Assembly (NCBI RefSeq): GCF_003996855.1
Contig: NZ_NRQY01000001.1
Coordinates: 49,817-113,816 of the forward strand
Reading direction: 5' to 3'
DNA from: Morganella morganii
GTDB lineage: Bacteria; Pseudomonadota; Gammaproteobacteria; Enterobacterales; Enterobacteriaceae
Length of the DNA: 64,000 nt
This document shows positions 27,629 through 36,270 of this stretch, one piece after another. Position 1 is the stretch's first letter. Every line of letters starts with the position of its first letter. Position numbers and translations under genes: made by a program. A model generated the notes under the pieces. The model saw only the letters and a list, made by a program, of their open reading frames with translations. It did not search any database and was not told the origin of the DNA.

Positions 27629-28111
27629 TCAGATCCACTCCCAGACCAGACGCAACGGTGTACCGAGACATTCACTCACACGGCGGATAATTTCATCCCG
27701 CCCGTTATCCATACAGACAATAAAGCTGTTGTTATAACGGACAGTCAGCCCGTAGCACGCAAGGCCGCCGGTTTCATCATAATCCATATCCGGCATAACG
27801 GCAGGTGCCCCGCAACAGGGAGTATTGCGCGGTGCCAGAGCGGCAGAAATACGTTCCTGTCCGGTAACCGCAAAAATGGCATTCATCTGCGCGCTCCACC
27901 AGGTGCCGGAAACCGGCTGGCGGCAGGCAGGACAGAGCGGGTAACGGAAGTTTTCACTGCCGGACCAGAAAATAATATCCGGGTCCGTCTGATGCATAAT
28001 ATCGTCAGCCGCCATCCACTCACTCAGATACTGCTCAGCAGCCTGTTGCTGCTCTGCATCCGGGACATAACTCAGTGTCTCAGGAATAAAATGAAGTAAA
28101 TGCTCGCTCAT
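27629..28111 (-). CDS. Uncharacterised cysteine-motif protein
   Basis: I cannot name this family, though the layout recalls a widespread group of uncharacterised soluble bacterial proteins. The ATG at 28111 gives 160 residues. It starts HLLHFIPETLSYVP, then has a DPDIIFWSGSENFRYPLCPACRQP block (partly quoted), a WW pair about residue 72, and a second cysteine pair in TPCCGAP. The two pairs CPAC and PCC could bind zinc. No signal peptide or membrane helix is seen. It separates argO from mscS, which are adjacent in E. coli, so it is an insertion or a lineage-specific gene. Confidence 0.75.
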   Translation of the reverse strand: MSEHLLHFIPETLSYVPDAEQQQAAEQYLSEWMAADDIMHQTDPDIIFWSGSENFRYPLCPACRQPVSGTWWSAQMNAIFAVTGQERISAALAPRNTPCCGAPAVMPDMDYDETGGLACYGLTVRYNNSFIVCMDNGRDEIIRRVSECLGTPLRLVWEWI

Positions 28112-28131
28112 CACAATCTCTCACTTTACGG

Positions 28132-28166
28132 CAAAAAAAAGCGGCACCCGGAAAAAGGGTACCGCT
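28132..28166 (-). terminator. Terminator of mscS
   Basis: On the minus strand AGCGGTACCC pairs with GGGTGCCGCT (one mismatch), followed by eight T. It lies 15 bases after the mscS stop and just before the uncharacterised gene, which must have its own promoter or rely on readthrough. Confidence 0.9.
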
Positions 28167-28181
28167 GATAATATACACCTG

Positions 28182-29042
28182 TTACGCCTGCTGTTGCTGA
28201 TTATTCTGATGCATATGGACATCAAGCTGCGGGAACGGAATGCCGATATTATGCTTATCCAGCGCACGTTTGAAGTTTTCCAGCAGATCCCAGTATACAT
28301 CCATGAAATCGCCGTTTTTTGTCCAGTAACGGACAATAAAATTCAGGGTGGACGGTGCCATCTCATTGAGGCGGATCACAATACCTTTCTCTTTCTGCAC
28401 ACGCGGGTCAGCGGCAACAATTTCAGTCAGAATCTCTTTAACCTGGTCGATATCCGCCTGGTAAGCCACACCCACAATGATGTCACGGCGGCGATCCGGT
28501 TCGCGGGTAACGTTAATAATATCGCCCGCAATCACTTTACCGTTCGGGATCACAATGATTTTGTCATCTGCGCTGCGCAGTGTGGTGGAAAAAATCTGGA
28601 CATTCTGAACAGTCCCTTCTGACGCCCCGATAACCACATATTCCCCGGCACGGATAGGGCGGAAAATCACCAGCAGTACCCCTGCCGCGAGATTAGAAAG
28701 TGAACCCTGCAATGCCAGACCAACGGCCAGACCTGCCGCACCAAGCACCGCGATAACGGACGCAGTCTGCACACCGAGACGACCCAAAACGGCAATCAGT
28801 GTGAAAGCAATGACGGCATAACGAACCATCGCGGACAGAAAATCAGAGACGGTAACATCAACACCGCGCATCGACAGCAGGCGGGAAACTGCTTTAGCGG
28901 CCATTTTCGCCACAAACAGACCGATAATCAGGGTCAGCACGGCAGCCACAATATTCACCGCATAATCCAGCAGCAATGCCTGATTATTTGCCAGCCAGCC
29001 GGTCGCCTGATTCAGGCTGTCCGTCAGGATTTGTTCATTCAT
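28182..29042 (-). CDS. mscS: Small-conductance mechanosensitive channel
   Basis: Inner-membrane heptameric channel that opens on osmotic downshock. The 286 residues equal E. coli. Three N-terminal membrane helices lie within residues 25-128; pore helix TM3 is the Ala/Gly-rich segment [19 protein letters not shown]. The cytoplasmic beta and alpha/beta domains follow, with [20 protein letters not shown] lies before the ATG. In E. coli it follows argO directly. On its other side this window switches to yacL-acnB, a gene-order breakpoint. Confidence 0.97.
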   Translation of the reverse strand: MNEQILTDSLNQATGWLANNQALLLDYAVNIVAAVLTLIIGLFVAKMAAKAVSRLLSMRGVDVTVSDFLSAMVRYAVIAFTLIAVLGRLGVQTASVIAVLGAAGLAVGLALQGSLSNLAAGVLLVIFRPIRAGEYVVIGASEGTVQNVQIFSTTLRSADDKIIVIPNGKVIAGDIINVTREPDRRRDIIVGVAYQADIDQVKEILTEIVAADPRVQKEKGIVIRLNEMAPSTLNFIVRYWTKNGDFMDVYWDLLENFKRALDKHNIGIPFPQLDVHMHQNNQQQQA

Positions 29043-29172
29043 TCATCCACCTCATAAGTTATCGGAAATAAATAAAAACAACATTGTTGCAATAACCGAC
29101 CGATTATCGCTTCAGGTAAAGAACCACTGGTTTATATTACCGTAACAAATGAAAATTTCAGAATAAAAATTC

Positions 29173-29544
29173 TCAGCCCTGCCCGCCTGTCACAATAAAT
29201 TTACGATAATTTTCCAGTAAAATCATAAAGTCAGCCGTTCCGCAGAACGCAATACTTTCATTATCGTAATAACTCATACCTTCATCCGGTTCATCGGTTT
29301 CAAAGGTAATCTGATTCGCGTTAATCATGATTTCCTCATCATCCATCAACAGTGTGTATTCATGACCCACCCGCTGCCACTGCTGCTCACGCCCTTTAAT
29401 ACTGTCAAATGCCAGAGTTATCTCATCAATTACCGAGAGATCTCCTTTTACTTCTTCATTCAGCCAGTGACCGATCGCTTCGTGATCCATTGACAGCTTA
29501 ACTATCACGTCCCCGTCGATCCCGAGGGAAAATTCATAATCCAT
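29173..29544 (-). CDS. yacL: UPF0231 family protein YacL
   Basis: A cytoplasmic acidic protein of 123 residues, E. coli YacL 120. The family features MDYEFSLGIDGDV at the start, HEAIGHWLNEEVKG and GMSYYDNESIAFCG are present. The function is unknown. It lies 189 bases after acnB, as in E. coli, separated by the acnB terminator. Confidence 0.9.
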   Translation of the reverse strand: MDYEFSLGIDGDVIVKLSMDHEAIGHWLNEEVKGDLSVIDEITLAFDSIKGREQQWQRVGHEYTLLMDDEEIMINANQITFETDEPDEGMSYYDNESIAFCGTADFMILLENYRKFIVTGGQG

Positions 29545-29661
29545 CGCTGTGTACCTCTTATTAATGCTTTACCGCTGTCACGTATGCAACACCTGCTCTT
29601 ATTTTAGCGTGTTATCCCTTTTTCATGTACATTCACACCGTAATTAACCGGATAACAAGTA

Positions 29662-29695
29662 TAAAAAAACGGGAGACAGTGCCTGCTGTCTCCCG
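29662..29695 (-). terminator. Terminator of acnB
   Basis: On the minus strand CGGGAGACAG pairs with CTGTCTCCCG across a short loop, followed by seven T. It lies about 38 bases after the acnB stop. Confidence 0.9.
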
Positions 29696-29733
29696 CCGGT
29701 GATAAAACTGCGGATTGGTTCAGATGCTGACTA

Positions 29734-32331
29734 TCACACCTGAGTCTGGAAAATCACCCCATCAGCGACTTTGGTATACTGATTCAGCTGGTCAAAGTTG
29801 AGGTAACGGTAGGTATCTTCCGCTGTCTCATCCACTTTATCCATAAAGGTCTGATACTCTGCCGGTGTCGGCAGGCGTCCCAGCAGGGAGGCAACCGCCG
29901 CCAGTTCCGCTGAGGCCAGGTACACATCGGCACCGGTGCCCAAACGGTTCGGGAAGTTACGGGTGGAAGTGGAAACAACAGTTGAGTTATCCGCCACACG
30001 CGCCTGGTTCCCCATGCACAGTGAACAGCCCGGAATCTCAACACGGGCACCGCTCTTGCCGAAGATGCTGTAATAGCCCTCTTCTGTCAGCTGTGCGGCA
30101 TCCATCTTGGTCGGCGGTGCCACCCACAGGCGGGTCGGCAGCTGGCCTTTATGGCTGTCGAGCAATTTACCCGCCGCGCGGAAGTGCCCGATATTCGTCA
30201 TGCAGGAGCCGATAAACACTTCATCAATCTTGCTTCCGGCCACATCAGAAAGCAGACGTGCATCGTCCGGGTCATTCGGCGCACAGAGGATCGGCTCTTT
30301 GATATCATTAAGATCGATTTCAATCACGGCCGCATAATCCGCATCCGCATCACCTTCCAGCAACTGCGGGTCTGCCAGCCATTTTTCCATGCTCTGAATG
30401 CGGCGCTCAATAGTACGGCGATCGCCGTAACCTTCCGCAATCATCCATTTCAGCAGAACAATGTTGGAGTTGAGATATTCCGTAATCGGCTCTTTATCCA
30501 GTTTGATGGTACAACCCGCCGCAGAACGCTCGGCAGACGCATCCGCCAGCTCAAACGCCTGTTCCACTTTCAGCGTCGGAAGCCCTTCAATTTCCAGGAT
30601 ACGGCCGGAGAAAATATTTTTCTTCCCTTTTTTCTCCACCGTCAGCAGCCCCTGCTGAATCGCGTAATACGGGATGGCATGCACCAGATCACGCAGCGTG
30701 ATCCCCGGCTGCATTTTGCCTTTAAAACGCACCAGCACCGATTCCGGCATATCCAGCGGCATCACGCCGGTTGCTGCCGCAAAAGCGACCAGACCGGAAC
30801 CGGCCGGGAAGGAAATACCAATCGGGAAACGGGTGTGTGAGTCACCGCCGGTACCGACGGTATCCGGCAGCAGCATACGGTTCAGCCAGGAGTGGATAAT
30901 ACCGTCCCCCGGGCGCAGCGACACACCGCCGCGGTTCATAATAAAATCAGGCAGGGTGTGATGCGTATTTACATCCACCGGCTTCGGATAAGCGGCAGTG
31001 TGACAGAATGACTGCATCACCAGATCAGCAGAAAAACCAAGACAGGCCAGGTCTTTCAGCTCATCACGGGTCATCGGCCCGGTGGTATCCTGAGAGCCGA
31101 CAGAGGTCATCTTAGGTTCGCAGTACTCGCCCGGACGGATTCCCGCCACACCACAGGCACGGCCGACCATCTTCTGTGCCAGTGAGAAACCACGACTGCT
31201 TTTCTCAACCGGTTTCGCCTGACAGAAAATATCCGTATGCGGCAGGCCGAGAGACTCACGTGCTTTTGCCGTCAGACCACGGCCGATAATCAGCGGAATA
31301 CGGCCGCCGGCGCGAACTTCATCCAGCAGCACGTCAGTTTTCAGTTCAAATGTTGCCAGCAGTTTATTGGTATCATGATTGCGGATCTCGCCCTTATACG
31401 GGTAAACGTCAATCACATCCCCCATATTCAGGTTGCTGACATCCACTTCCACCGGCAGCGCACCCGCATCTTCCATAGTATTGAAGAAAATCGGGGCAAT
31501 TTTTCCGCCCAGCACAATACCGCCGCCGCGTTTGTTCGGTACATACGGGATATCATCTCCCATAAACCACAGGACGGAGTTAGTCGCGGATTTACGGGAA
31601 GACCCGGTACCGACCACATCACCGACATAGGCCAGCGGGAACCCTTTCTTGCTGAGCAAATCAATCTGGTTAACCGGGCCGATATTGCCCGGTTCATCCG
31701 GATCAATACCCTCACGCAGGTTTTTCAGCATAGCGAGCGCATGCAGCGGGATATCCGGGCGCGACCAGGCATCCAGCGCCGGTGACAGATCATCCGTATT
31801 GGTTTCACCGGAGACTTTAAAAACGGTAACCGTCAGTTTTTCTGCCGGCTTCGGACGTTCCAGGAACCAGTCTGCATCAGCCCAGGATTGAATGATTTTC
31901 TGTGCGTAAGAATTACCGGCTTTCGCCTTTTCTTCCACATCGTAGAAATTATCAAACATCAGTAAGGTATGAGAGAGGGCTTTGGCGGCGACAGGGGCCA
32001 GTTTTTCATCATCGAGAGATTCAATCAGGGCGTGAATATTATACCCACCCTGCATAGTTCCGAGTAATTCAATAGCTTTTTCAGCGGAGATCAGGGGTGA
32101 ATGTGCTTCACCTTTTGCCAGAGCGGCCAGGAAACCGGCTTTCACATACGCGGCTTCATCAACACCCGGCGGTACACGGTTGGTAATCAGATCAACAAGA
32201 AACGCTTCTTCGCCTGCCGGCGGAGATTTCAGTAATTCGACTAACTCAGCAACCTGAGCGGCTTCCAATGGCTTAGGGACGATCCCTTGTGCTGCACGTT
32301 CGGCAACGTGCCTGCGGTAATTTTCCAGCAC
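29734..32331 (-). CDS. acnB: Aconitate hydratase B
   Basis: Isomerises citrate to isocitrate in the TCA cycle; also takes part in the 2-methylcitrate pathway and binds RNA when its cluster is lost. The 865 residues equal E. coli AcnB. The N-terminal HEAT-like domain is followed by the swivel and the three catalytic domains. The 4Fe-4S ligands are in GSCMTNIG and GCSLCMGN near the C terminus. The start is GTG with AGGAG six bases upstream. It has its own promoter with a CRP-like site and a strong terminator. Confidence 0.97.
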   Translation of the reverse strand: MLENYRRHVAERAAQGIVPKPLEAAQVAELVELLKSPPAGEEAFLVDLITNRVPPGVDEAAYVKAGFLAALAKGEAHSPLISAEKAIELLGTMQGGYNIHALIESLDDEKLAPVAAKALSHTLLMFDNFYDVEEKAKAGNSYAQKIIQSWADADWFLERPKPAEKLTVTVFKVSGETNTDDLSPALDAWSRPDIPLHALAMLKNLREGIDPDEPGNIGPVNQIDLLSKKGFPLAYVGDVVGTGSSRKSATNSVLWFMGDDIPYVPNKRGGGIVLGGKIAPIFFNTMEDAGALPVEVDVSNLNMGDVIDVYPYKGEIRNHDTNKLLATFELKTDVLLDEVRAGGRIPLIIGRGLTAKARESLGLPHTDIFCQAKPVEKSSRGFSLAQKMVGRACGVAGIRPGEYCEPKMTSVGSQDTTGPMTRDELKDLACLGFSADLVMQSFCHTAAYPKPVDVNTHHTLPDFIMNRGGVSLRPGDGIIHSWLNRMLLPDTVGTGGDSHTRFPIGISFPAGSGLVAFAAATGVMPLDMPESVLVRFKGKMQPGITLRDLVHAIPYYAIQQGLLTVEKKGKKNIFSGRILEIEGLPTLKVEQAFELADASAERSAAGCTIKLDKEPITEYLNSNIVLLKWMIAEGYGDRRTIERRIQSMEKWLADPQLLEGDADADYAAVIEIDLNDIKEPILCAPNDPDDARLLSDVAGSKIDEVFIGSCMTNIGHFRAAGKLLDSHKGQLPTRLWVAPPTKMDAAQLTEEGYYSIFGKSGARVEIPGCSLCMGNQARVADNSTVVSTSTRNFPNRLGTGADVYLASAELAAVASLLGRLPTPAEYQTFMDKVDETAEDTYRYLNFDQLNQYTKVADGVIFQTQV

Positions 32332-32404
32332 GACGTACTCCTTGCTTTGTGTTTTTTATGAGTGCCCGGCAACGGGGTTTCAGCATATCAAAATTTAAAC
32401 ACAT

Positions 32405-32420
32405 TGTTAATTCATTCACA
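32405..32420. promoter_or_regulatory. Probable CRP site of acnB
   Basis: TGTTA-ATTCAT-TCACA matches the CRP consensus at nine of ten core bases. A minus-strand -10 candidate TATGCT (32382-32387) puts the site centre near -40, the class II position. CRP activation of acnB is known in E. coli. Confidence 0.5.
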
Positions 32421-32667
32421 TTAAAGCAACATAAACAATTTGTGAGCTGAATACCATTAGTGAATTAAACTTGCTGCTTACCCGTTTCACCAGTGTTATG
32501 CCGTTTTAAACAGAAATCTGCACGATTATTGATTACGCCGGAAATGCAAAAACGGTCATTGCGTAGTTTTTCTGTACCGGGAACGGCGGTCAGTACGCTG
32601 AAATTATTAATATCTGAATAATACCAGTTTGTCTATGAATACACAGGCGGGCGCTGTCTGCGGAGAA

Positions 32668-32700
32668 TAAAAAAATCCGGCGCCAGAGGCAGCCGGATTT
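32668..32700 (-). terminator. Terminator of lpd
   Basis: On the minus strand AAATCCGGC pairs with GCCGGATTT, followed by a run of T. It lies about 43 bases after the lpd stop and ends the pdh operon. Confidence 0.9.
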
Positions 32701-32742
32701 TTATCTTCAGCCGGGTAACAAAGATGTTACCGGATCAGCTGA

Positions 32743-34170
32743 TTACTTTTTCTTTTTCGCTTTCGGATTCGGAAGGTCAGTAATGCTGCCTTCGTAAATC
32801 TCTGCCGCCATACCGATTGATTCGTACAGCGTCGGGTGAGCGTGGATGGTCAGAGCCAGGTCTTCCGCATCACAACCCATTTCGATGGCCAGGCCGATTT
32901 CACCTAACAGCTCGCCGCCGTTAGTACCGACAATCGCACCACCGATAACACGGTGAGATTCTTTGTCGAAAATCAGTTTGGTCATACCTTCAGCGCAGTC
33001 AGACGCGATTGCACGGCCGGAAGCCGCCCACGGGAAGGTTGCCGTTTCGTAGCTGATACCCTTCTCTTTCGCTTCTTTCTCGGTCAGACCAACCCATGCC
33101 ACTTCCGGTTCGGTGTAGGCAATAGATGGGATCACTTTCGGATCGAAGTAGTGTTTCAGACCGGAGATAACTTCGGCTGCCACGTGACCTTCGTGAACAC
33201 CTTTGTGCGCCAGCATCGGCTGACCGACGATATCGCCGATAGCAAAGATGTGCGGCACGTTAGTGCGCATTTGTTTGTCAACGTGGATGAAACCGCGATC
33301 GTCAACTTCAACACCGGCTTTATCAGCCGCCAGCAGCTTACCGTTAGGTGTACGGCCGATAGCCACCAGAACCGCGTCATAACGCTGTGGTTCTGCCGGG
33401 CCTTTCTTGCCTTCCATCGTGACATAAATACCGTCTTCTTTTGCTTCAACGGCGGTCACTTTGGTTTCCAGCATCAGGTTAAACTTAGTGCTGATACGTT
33501 TGGTGAACAGTTTAACGATGTCTTTATCTGCCGCAGGAATGACCTGGTCAAACATTTCAACAACATCAATCTCTGAACCCAGCGCGTGGTATACGGTACC
33601 CATTTCCAGACCGATAATACCACCACCCATGACCAGCAGACGGCCCGGGACGGTTTTCAGTTGCAGTGCATCAGTTGAATCCCAGACACGCGGATCTTCG
33701 TGCGGGATAAACGGCAGCTGGATCGGGCGTGAGCCCGCTGCAATAATCGCGTTGTCAAACGTGATGGTGGTTTTACCCTTCTCACCACTGACTTCGATAG
33801 TATTAGCGCCGGTGAACTGGCCGAGACCATTCACAACAGTCACTTTACGGCCTTTCGCCATACCAGCCAGACCGCCGGTTAACTGAGAAATCACTTTCTC
33901 TTTCCACAGACGGACTTTATCGATATCAGTCTGCGGTTCGCCGAACACGATGCCGTGAGAAGCCAGCGCTTTCGCTTCTTCGATCACTTTAGCAACATGC
34001 AGTAATGCTTTGGACGGGATACAACCCACGTTCAGGCAAACACCGCCTAAGGTTGAATAGCGTTCAATCAGGACAGTTTCCAGACCTAAGTCAGCACAGC
34101 GGAAAGCCGCTGAATACCCTGCCGGGCCCGCACCAAGTACAACGACCTGGGCTTTAATTTCAGTACTCAT
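32743..34170 (-). CDS. lpd: Dihydrolipoamide dehydrogenase, E3
   Basis: Reoxidises dihydrolipoamide for pyruvate and 2-oxoglutarate dehydrogenases and for the glycine cleavage system, which is also in this window. The 475 residues match E. coli (474). FAD fold GAGPAGYSAAF, redox disulfide GGVCLNVGCIPSKAL (about residues 42-56), NAD fold GGGIIGLEMGTV and the catalytic His-Glu region TIHAHPTLYES are all present. It lies 194 bases after aceF across a hairpin, so it probably has its own promoter as well. Confidence 0.97.
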   Translation of the reverse strand: MSTEIKAQVVVLGAGPAGYSAAFRCADLGLETVLIERYSTLGGVCLNVGCIPSKALLHVAKVIEEAKALASHGIVFGEPQTDIDKVRLWKEKVISQLTGGLAGMAKGRKVTVVNGLGQFTGANTIEVSGEKGKTTITFDNAIIAAGSRPIQLPFIPHEDPRVWDSTDALQLKTVPGRLLVMGGGIIGLEMGTVYHALGSEIDVVEMFDQVIPAADKDIVKLFTKRISTKFNLMLETKVTAVEAKEDGIYVTMEGKKGPAEPQRYDAVLVAIGRTPNGKLLAADKAGVEVDDRGFIHVDKQMRTNVPHIFAIGDIVGQPMLAHKGVHEGHVAAEVISGLKHYFDPKVIPSIAYTEPEVAWVGLTEKEAKEKGISYETATFPWAASGRAIASDCAEGMTKLIFDKESHRVIGGAIVGTNGGELLGEIGLAIEMGCDAEDLALTIHAHPTLYESIGMAAEIYEGSITDLPNPKAKKKK

Positions 34171-34326
34171 CGTGACCTCTTAATTGTTTGTCCGGCGGGT
34201 CAGACGACATATATTCCACCGGGACGTACACACTGAGAGCAGTTTACAAAATTGTTAACAACCTGGAAAGGCGCAGTTCTGTGACCTGACTCCCGTTATC
34301 CGGGATGAGCACGTTTCAGCCTGCGC

Positions 34327-34357
34327 CACTAAGACCGGCTCTGCACCGGTCTTAGTG
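34327..34357 (-). other. 12-base perfect hairpin after aceF, no T-run
   Basis: CACTAAGACCGG (34327-34338) and CCGGTCTTAGTG (34346-34357) pair fully around a 7-base loop, starting eight bases after the aceF stop. The minus strand continues GCGCAGG, so it is not a normal intrinsic terminator. It may protect aceEF mRNA or set the ratio to lpd. Confidence 0.7.
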
Positions 34358-34364
34358 TAATTGC

Positions 34365-36257
34365 TTACATTGCCAGGCGGCGTAAATCGCTCATGTACTG
34401 ATTAATCAGCGTGATGAAGCGGGCGCCGTCAGCACCATCGATCACACGGTGGTCGAAGGAGAGTGACATTGGCAGAATGAGACGCGGAACAAACTGTTTT
34501 CCGTCCCATACCGGTTTCATGGATGAACGTGACAGACCCATGATAGCCACTTCCGGTGCGTTAACAATCGGTGCGAAACCGGTTGTCCCGATACCGCCCA
34601 GGCTGGAGATAGTGAAGCACCCGCCCTGCATATCAGAAGATGTCAGCTTACCGATACGGGCTTTCTTGGAGATTTCAGCCAGTTCGTATGACAGTTCCAG
34701 AATACCTTTTTTGTTCACATCTTTGATGACAGGAACAACCAGGCCGTTCGGGGTGTCTACCGCGATACCGATATTGACATATTTTTTCAGAATCAGACGC
34801 TGTGCATCTTCAGTGATAGAGCTGTTGAAACGCGGCATTTCGACCAGCGCTTTGGCAGCGGCTTTCATCACGAAGACCAGCGGAGTGATTTTCACACCCA
34901 GCTGTTTCTTCTCAGCTTCTTTGTTCTGCTGTTTGCGGAATTCTTCAACATCAGTGATGTCCGCTTCGTCCATCAGCGTAACGTGCGGGATCATCACCCA
35001 GTTACGGCTCAGGTTAGCGCCGGACAGTTTCTGAATACGGCTCAGTTCGACTTCTTCCACTTCACCGAACTTGCTGAAGTCCACTTTCGGCCATGGCAGC
35101 ATGCCCGGTAAACCGCCGCCTGCTGCAGCCGGAGCCGCTTCAGCGCGTTTCACCGCATCTTTCACATAAGCCTGAACGTCTTCGCGCAGGATACGGCCTT
35201 TACGGCCTGTACCTTTGACTTTCGCCAGGTTCACACCGAATTCACGGGCCAGACGGCGGATAACCGGGCTTGCGTGAACGTAAGCATCGTTCTCAACGAA
35301 GTCATTACCCGCAGCAGGTGCTGCTGCCGGCGCGGCTTTCGCTGCCGGTGCAGACGCCGGTGCTGCTGCCGCAGGTGCGGCGGCGGCTGGCTGTGCTGCC
35401 GGAGCAGGTACTGCACCCGCCACTTCAAAGACCATGATCAGAGAGCCGGTTTTGACTTTATCGCCGACGGCTACTTTGATTTCTTTGACTTTACCGGCCA
35501 TCGGAGACGGGACTTCCATTGAGGCTTTATCGCCTTCAACGGTGATCAGAGACTGTTCTTCAGTCACGGTATCGCCGACGCTGACCATGATTTCAGTTAC
35601 GTCAACTTCATCACCGCCGATATCCGGTACATGAATTTCTTTGTCTGCTGCCACGGCAGGTGCCGCTGCTGCAGGTGCCGGAGCGGCTGCGGCAGGCTGT
35701 GCCGCCGGAGCAGGTGCTGCGCCCGCAACTTCAAAGACCATGATCAGGGAACCGGTGCTGACTTTATCGCCGACAGCAACTTTGATCTCTTTAACCACGC
35801 CCGCCATCGGAGACGGAACTTCCATTGAGGCTTTATCGCCTTCAACGGTGATCAGAGACTGTTCTTCAGTCACGGTATCGCCGACGCTGACCATGATTTC
35901 AGTCACGTCAACTTCGTCACCACCGATATCCGGCACGTGAACTTCTTTCAGTGCGGATGCGGCAGCCGCCGCCGGAGCAGCAGGTGCGGCAGCCTGAGCT
36001 GCCGGAGCAGGAGCCGCTGCTGCGGCCTCTGCTTCAAATACCATGATGAAAGAACCGGTGCTGACTTTATCGCCCACGGCAACTTTAATCTCTTTAACAA
36101 CCCCTGCCTGCGGAGACGGAACTTCCATCGACGCCTTGTCACCTTCAACGGTGATGAGTGATTGTTCTGCTTCTACTTTATCGCCGACATTGACCAGAAT
36201 TTCTGTTACATCAACTTCATCTGAACCGATATCGGGCACATGGATTTCAATAAACAT
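34365..36257 (-). CDS. aceF: Pyruvate dehydrogenase E2, dihydrolipoyl acetyltransferase
   Basis: Core of the pyruvate dehydrogenase complex; moves the acetyl group to CoA. The 630 residues equal E. coli. Three lipoyl domains (about 1-80, 105-185, 208-288) each have the lipoyl lysine in [12 protein letters not shown] and are joined by Ala-Pro linkers. Next come the E1/E3-binding domain ([15 protein letters not shown], about 335-365) and the catalytic domain, with the active-site His in [15 protein letters not shown]. Lipoyl domains 2 and 3 share an 86-base identical DNA stretch, a sign of recent gene conversion. It follows aceE by 13 bases. Confidence 0.97.
   Translation of the reverse strand: MFIEIHVPDIGSDEVDVTEILVNVGDKVEAEQSLITVEGDKASMEVPSPQAGVVKEIKVAVGDKVSTGSFIMVFEAEAAAAAPAPAAQAAAPAAPAAAAASALKEVHVPDIGGDEVDVTEIMVSVGDTVTEEQSLITVEGDKASMEVPSPMAGVVKEIKVAVGDKVSTGSLIMVFEVAGAAPAPAAQPAAAAPAPAAAAPAVAADKEIHVPDIGGDEVDVTEIMVSVGDTVTEEQSLITVEGDKASMEVPSPMAGKVKEIKVAVGDKVKTGSLIMVFEVAGAVPAPAAQPAAAAPAAAAPASAPAAKAAPAAAPAAGNDFVENDAYVHASPVIRRLAREFGVNLAKVKGTGRKGRILREDVQAYVKDAVKRAEAAPAAAGGGLPGMLPWPKVDFSKFGEVEEVELSRIQKLSGANLSRNWVMIPHVTLMDEADITDVEEFRKQQNKEAEKKQLGVKITPLVFVMKAAAKALVEMPRFNSSITEDAQRLILKKYVNIGIAVDTPNGLVVPVIKDVNKKGILELSYELAEISKKARIGKLTSSDMQGGCFTISSLGGIGTTGFAPIVNAPEVAIMGLSRSSMKPVWDGKQFVPRLILPMSLSFDHRVIDGADGARFITLINQYMSDLRRLAM
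35512..35903 (-). repeat. Internal 86-base identical repeat in aceF
   Basis: Positions 35512-35597 and 35818-35903 are identical and 306 bases apart, in phase with the lipoyl domains. They cover the lipoyl-lysine region of domains 3 and 2. Domain 1 (about 36100-36230) is more diverged. Such repeats can change lipoyl-domain number by recombination. Confidence 0.85.
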
Positions 36258-36270
36258 TAATTTTTACCTC

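Larger units (their letters stand above)
32332..32742. other. acnB promoter and lpd 3' region
   Basis: A gap of 411 bases. The part next to acnB holds its ribosome binding site, -10 candidate and CRP site; the part next to lpd holds the lpd terminator (32668-32700). No open frame with coding character lies in 32421-32667. E. coli has yacH in this interval; nothing like it is seen. Confidence 0.6.
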
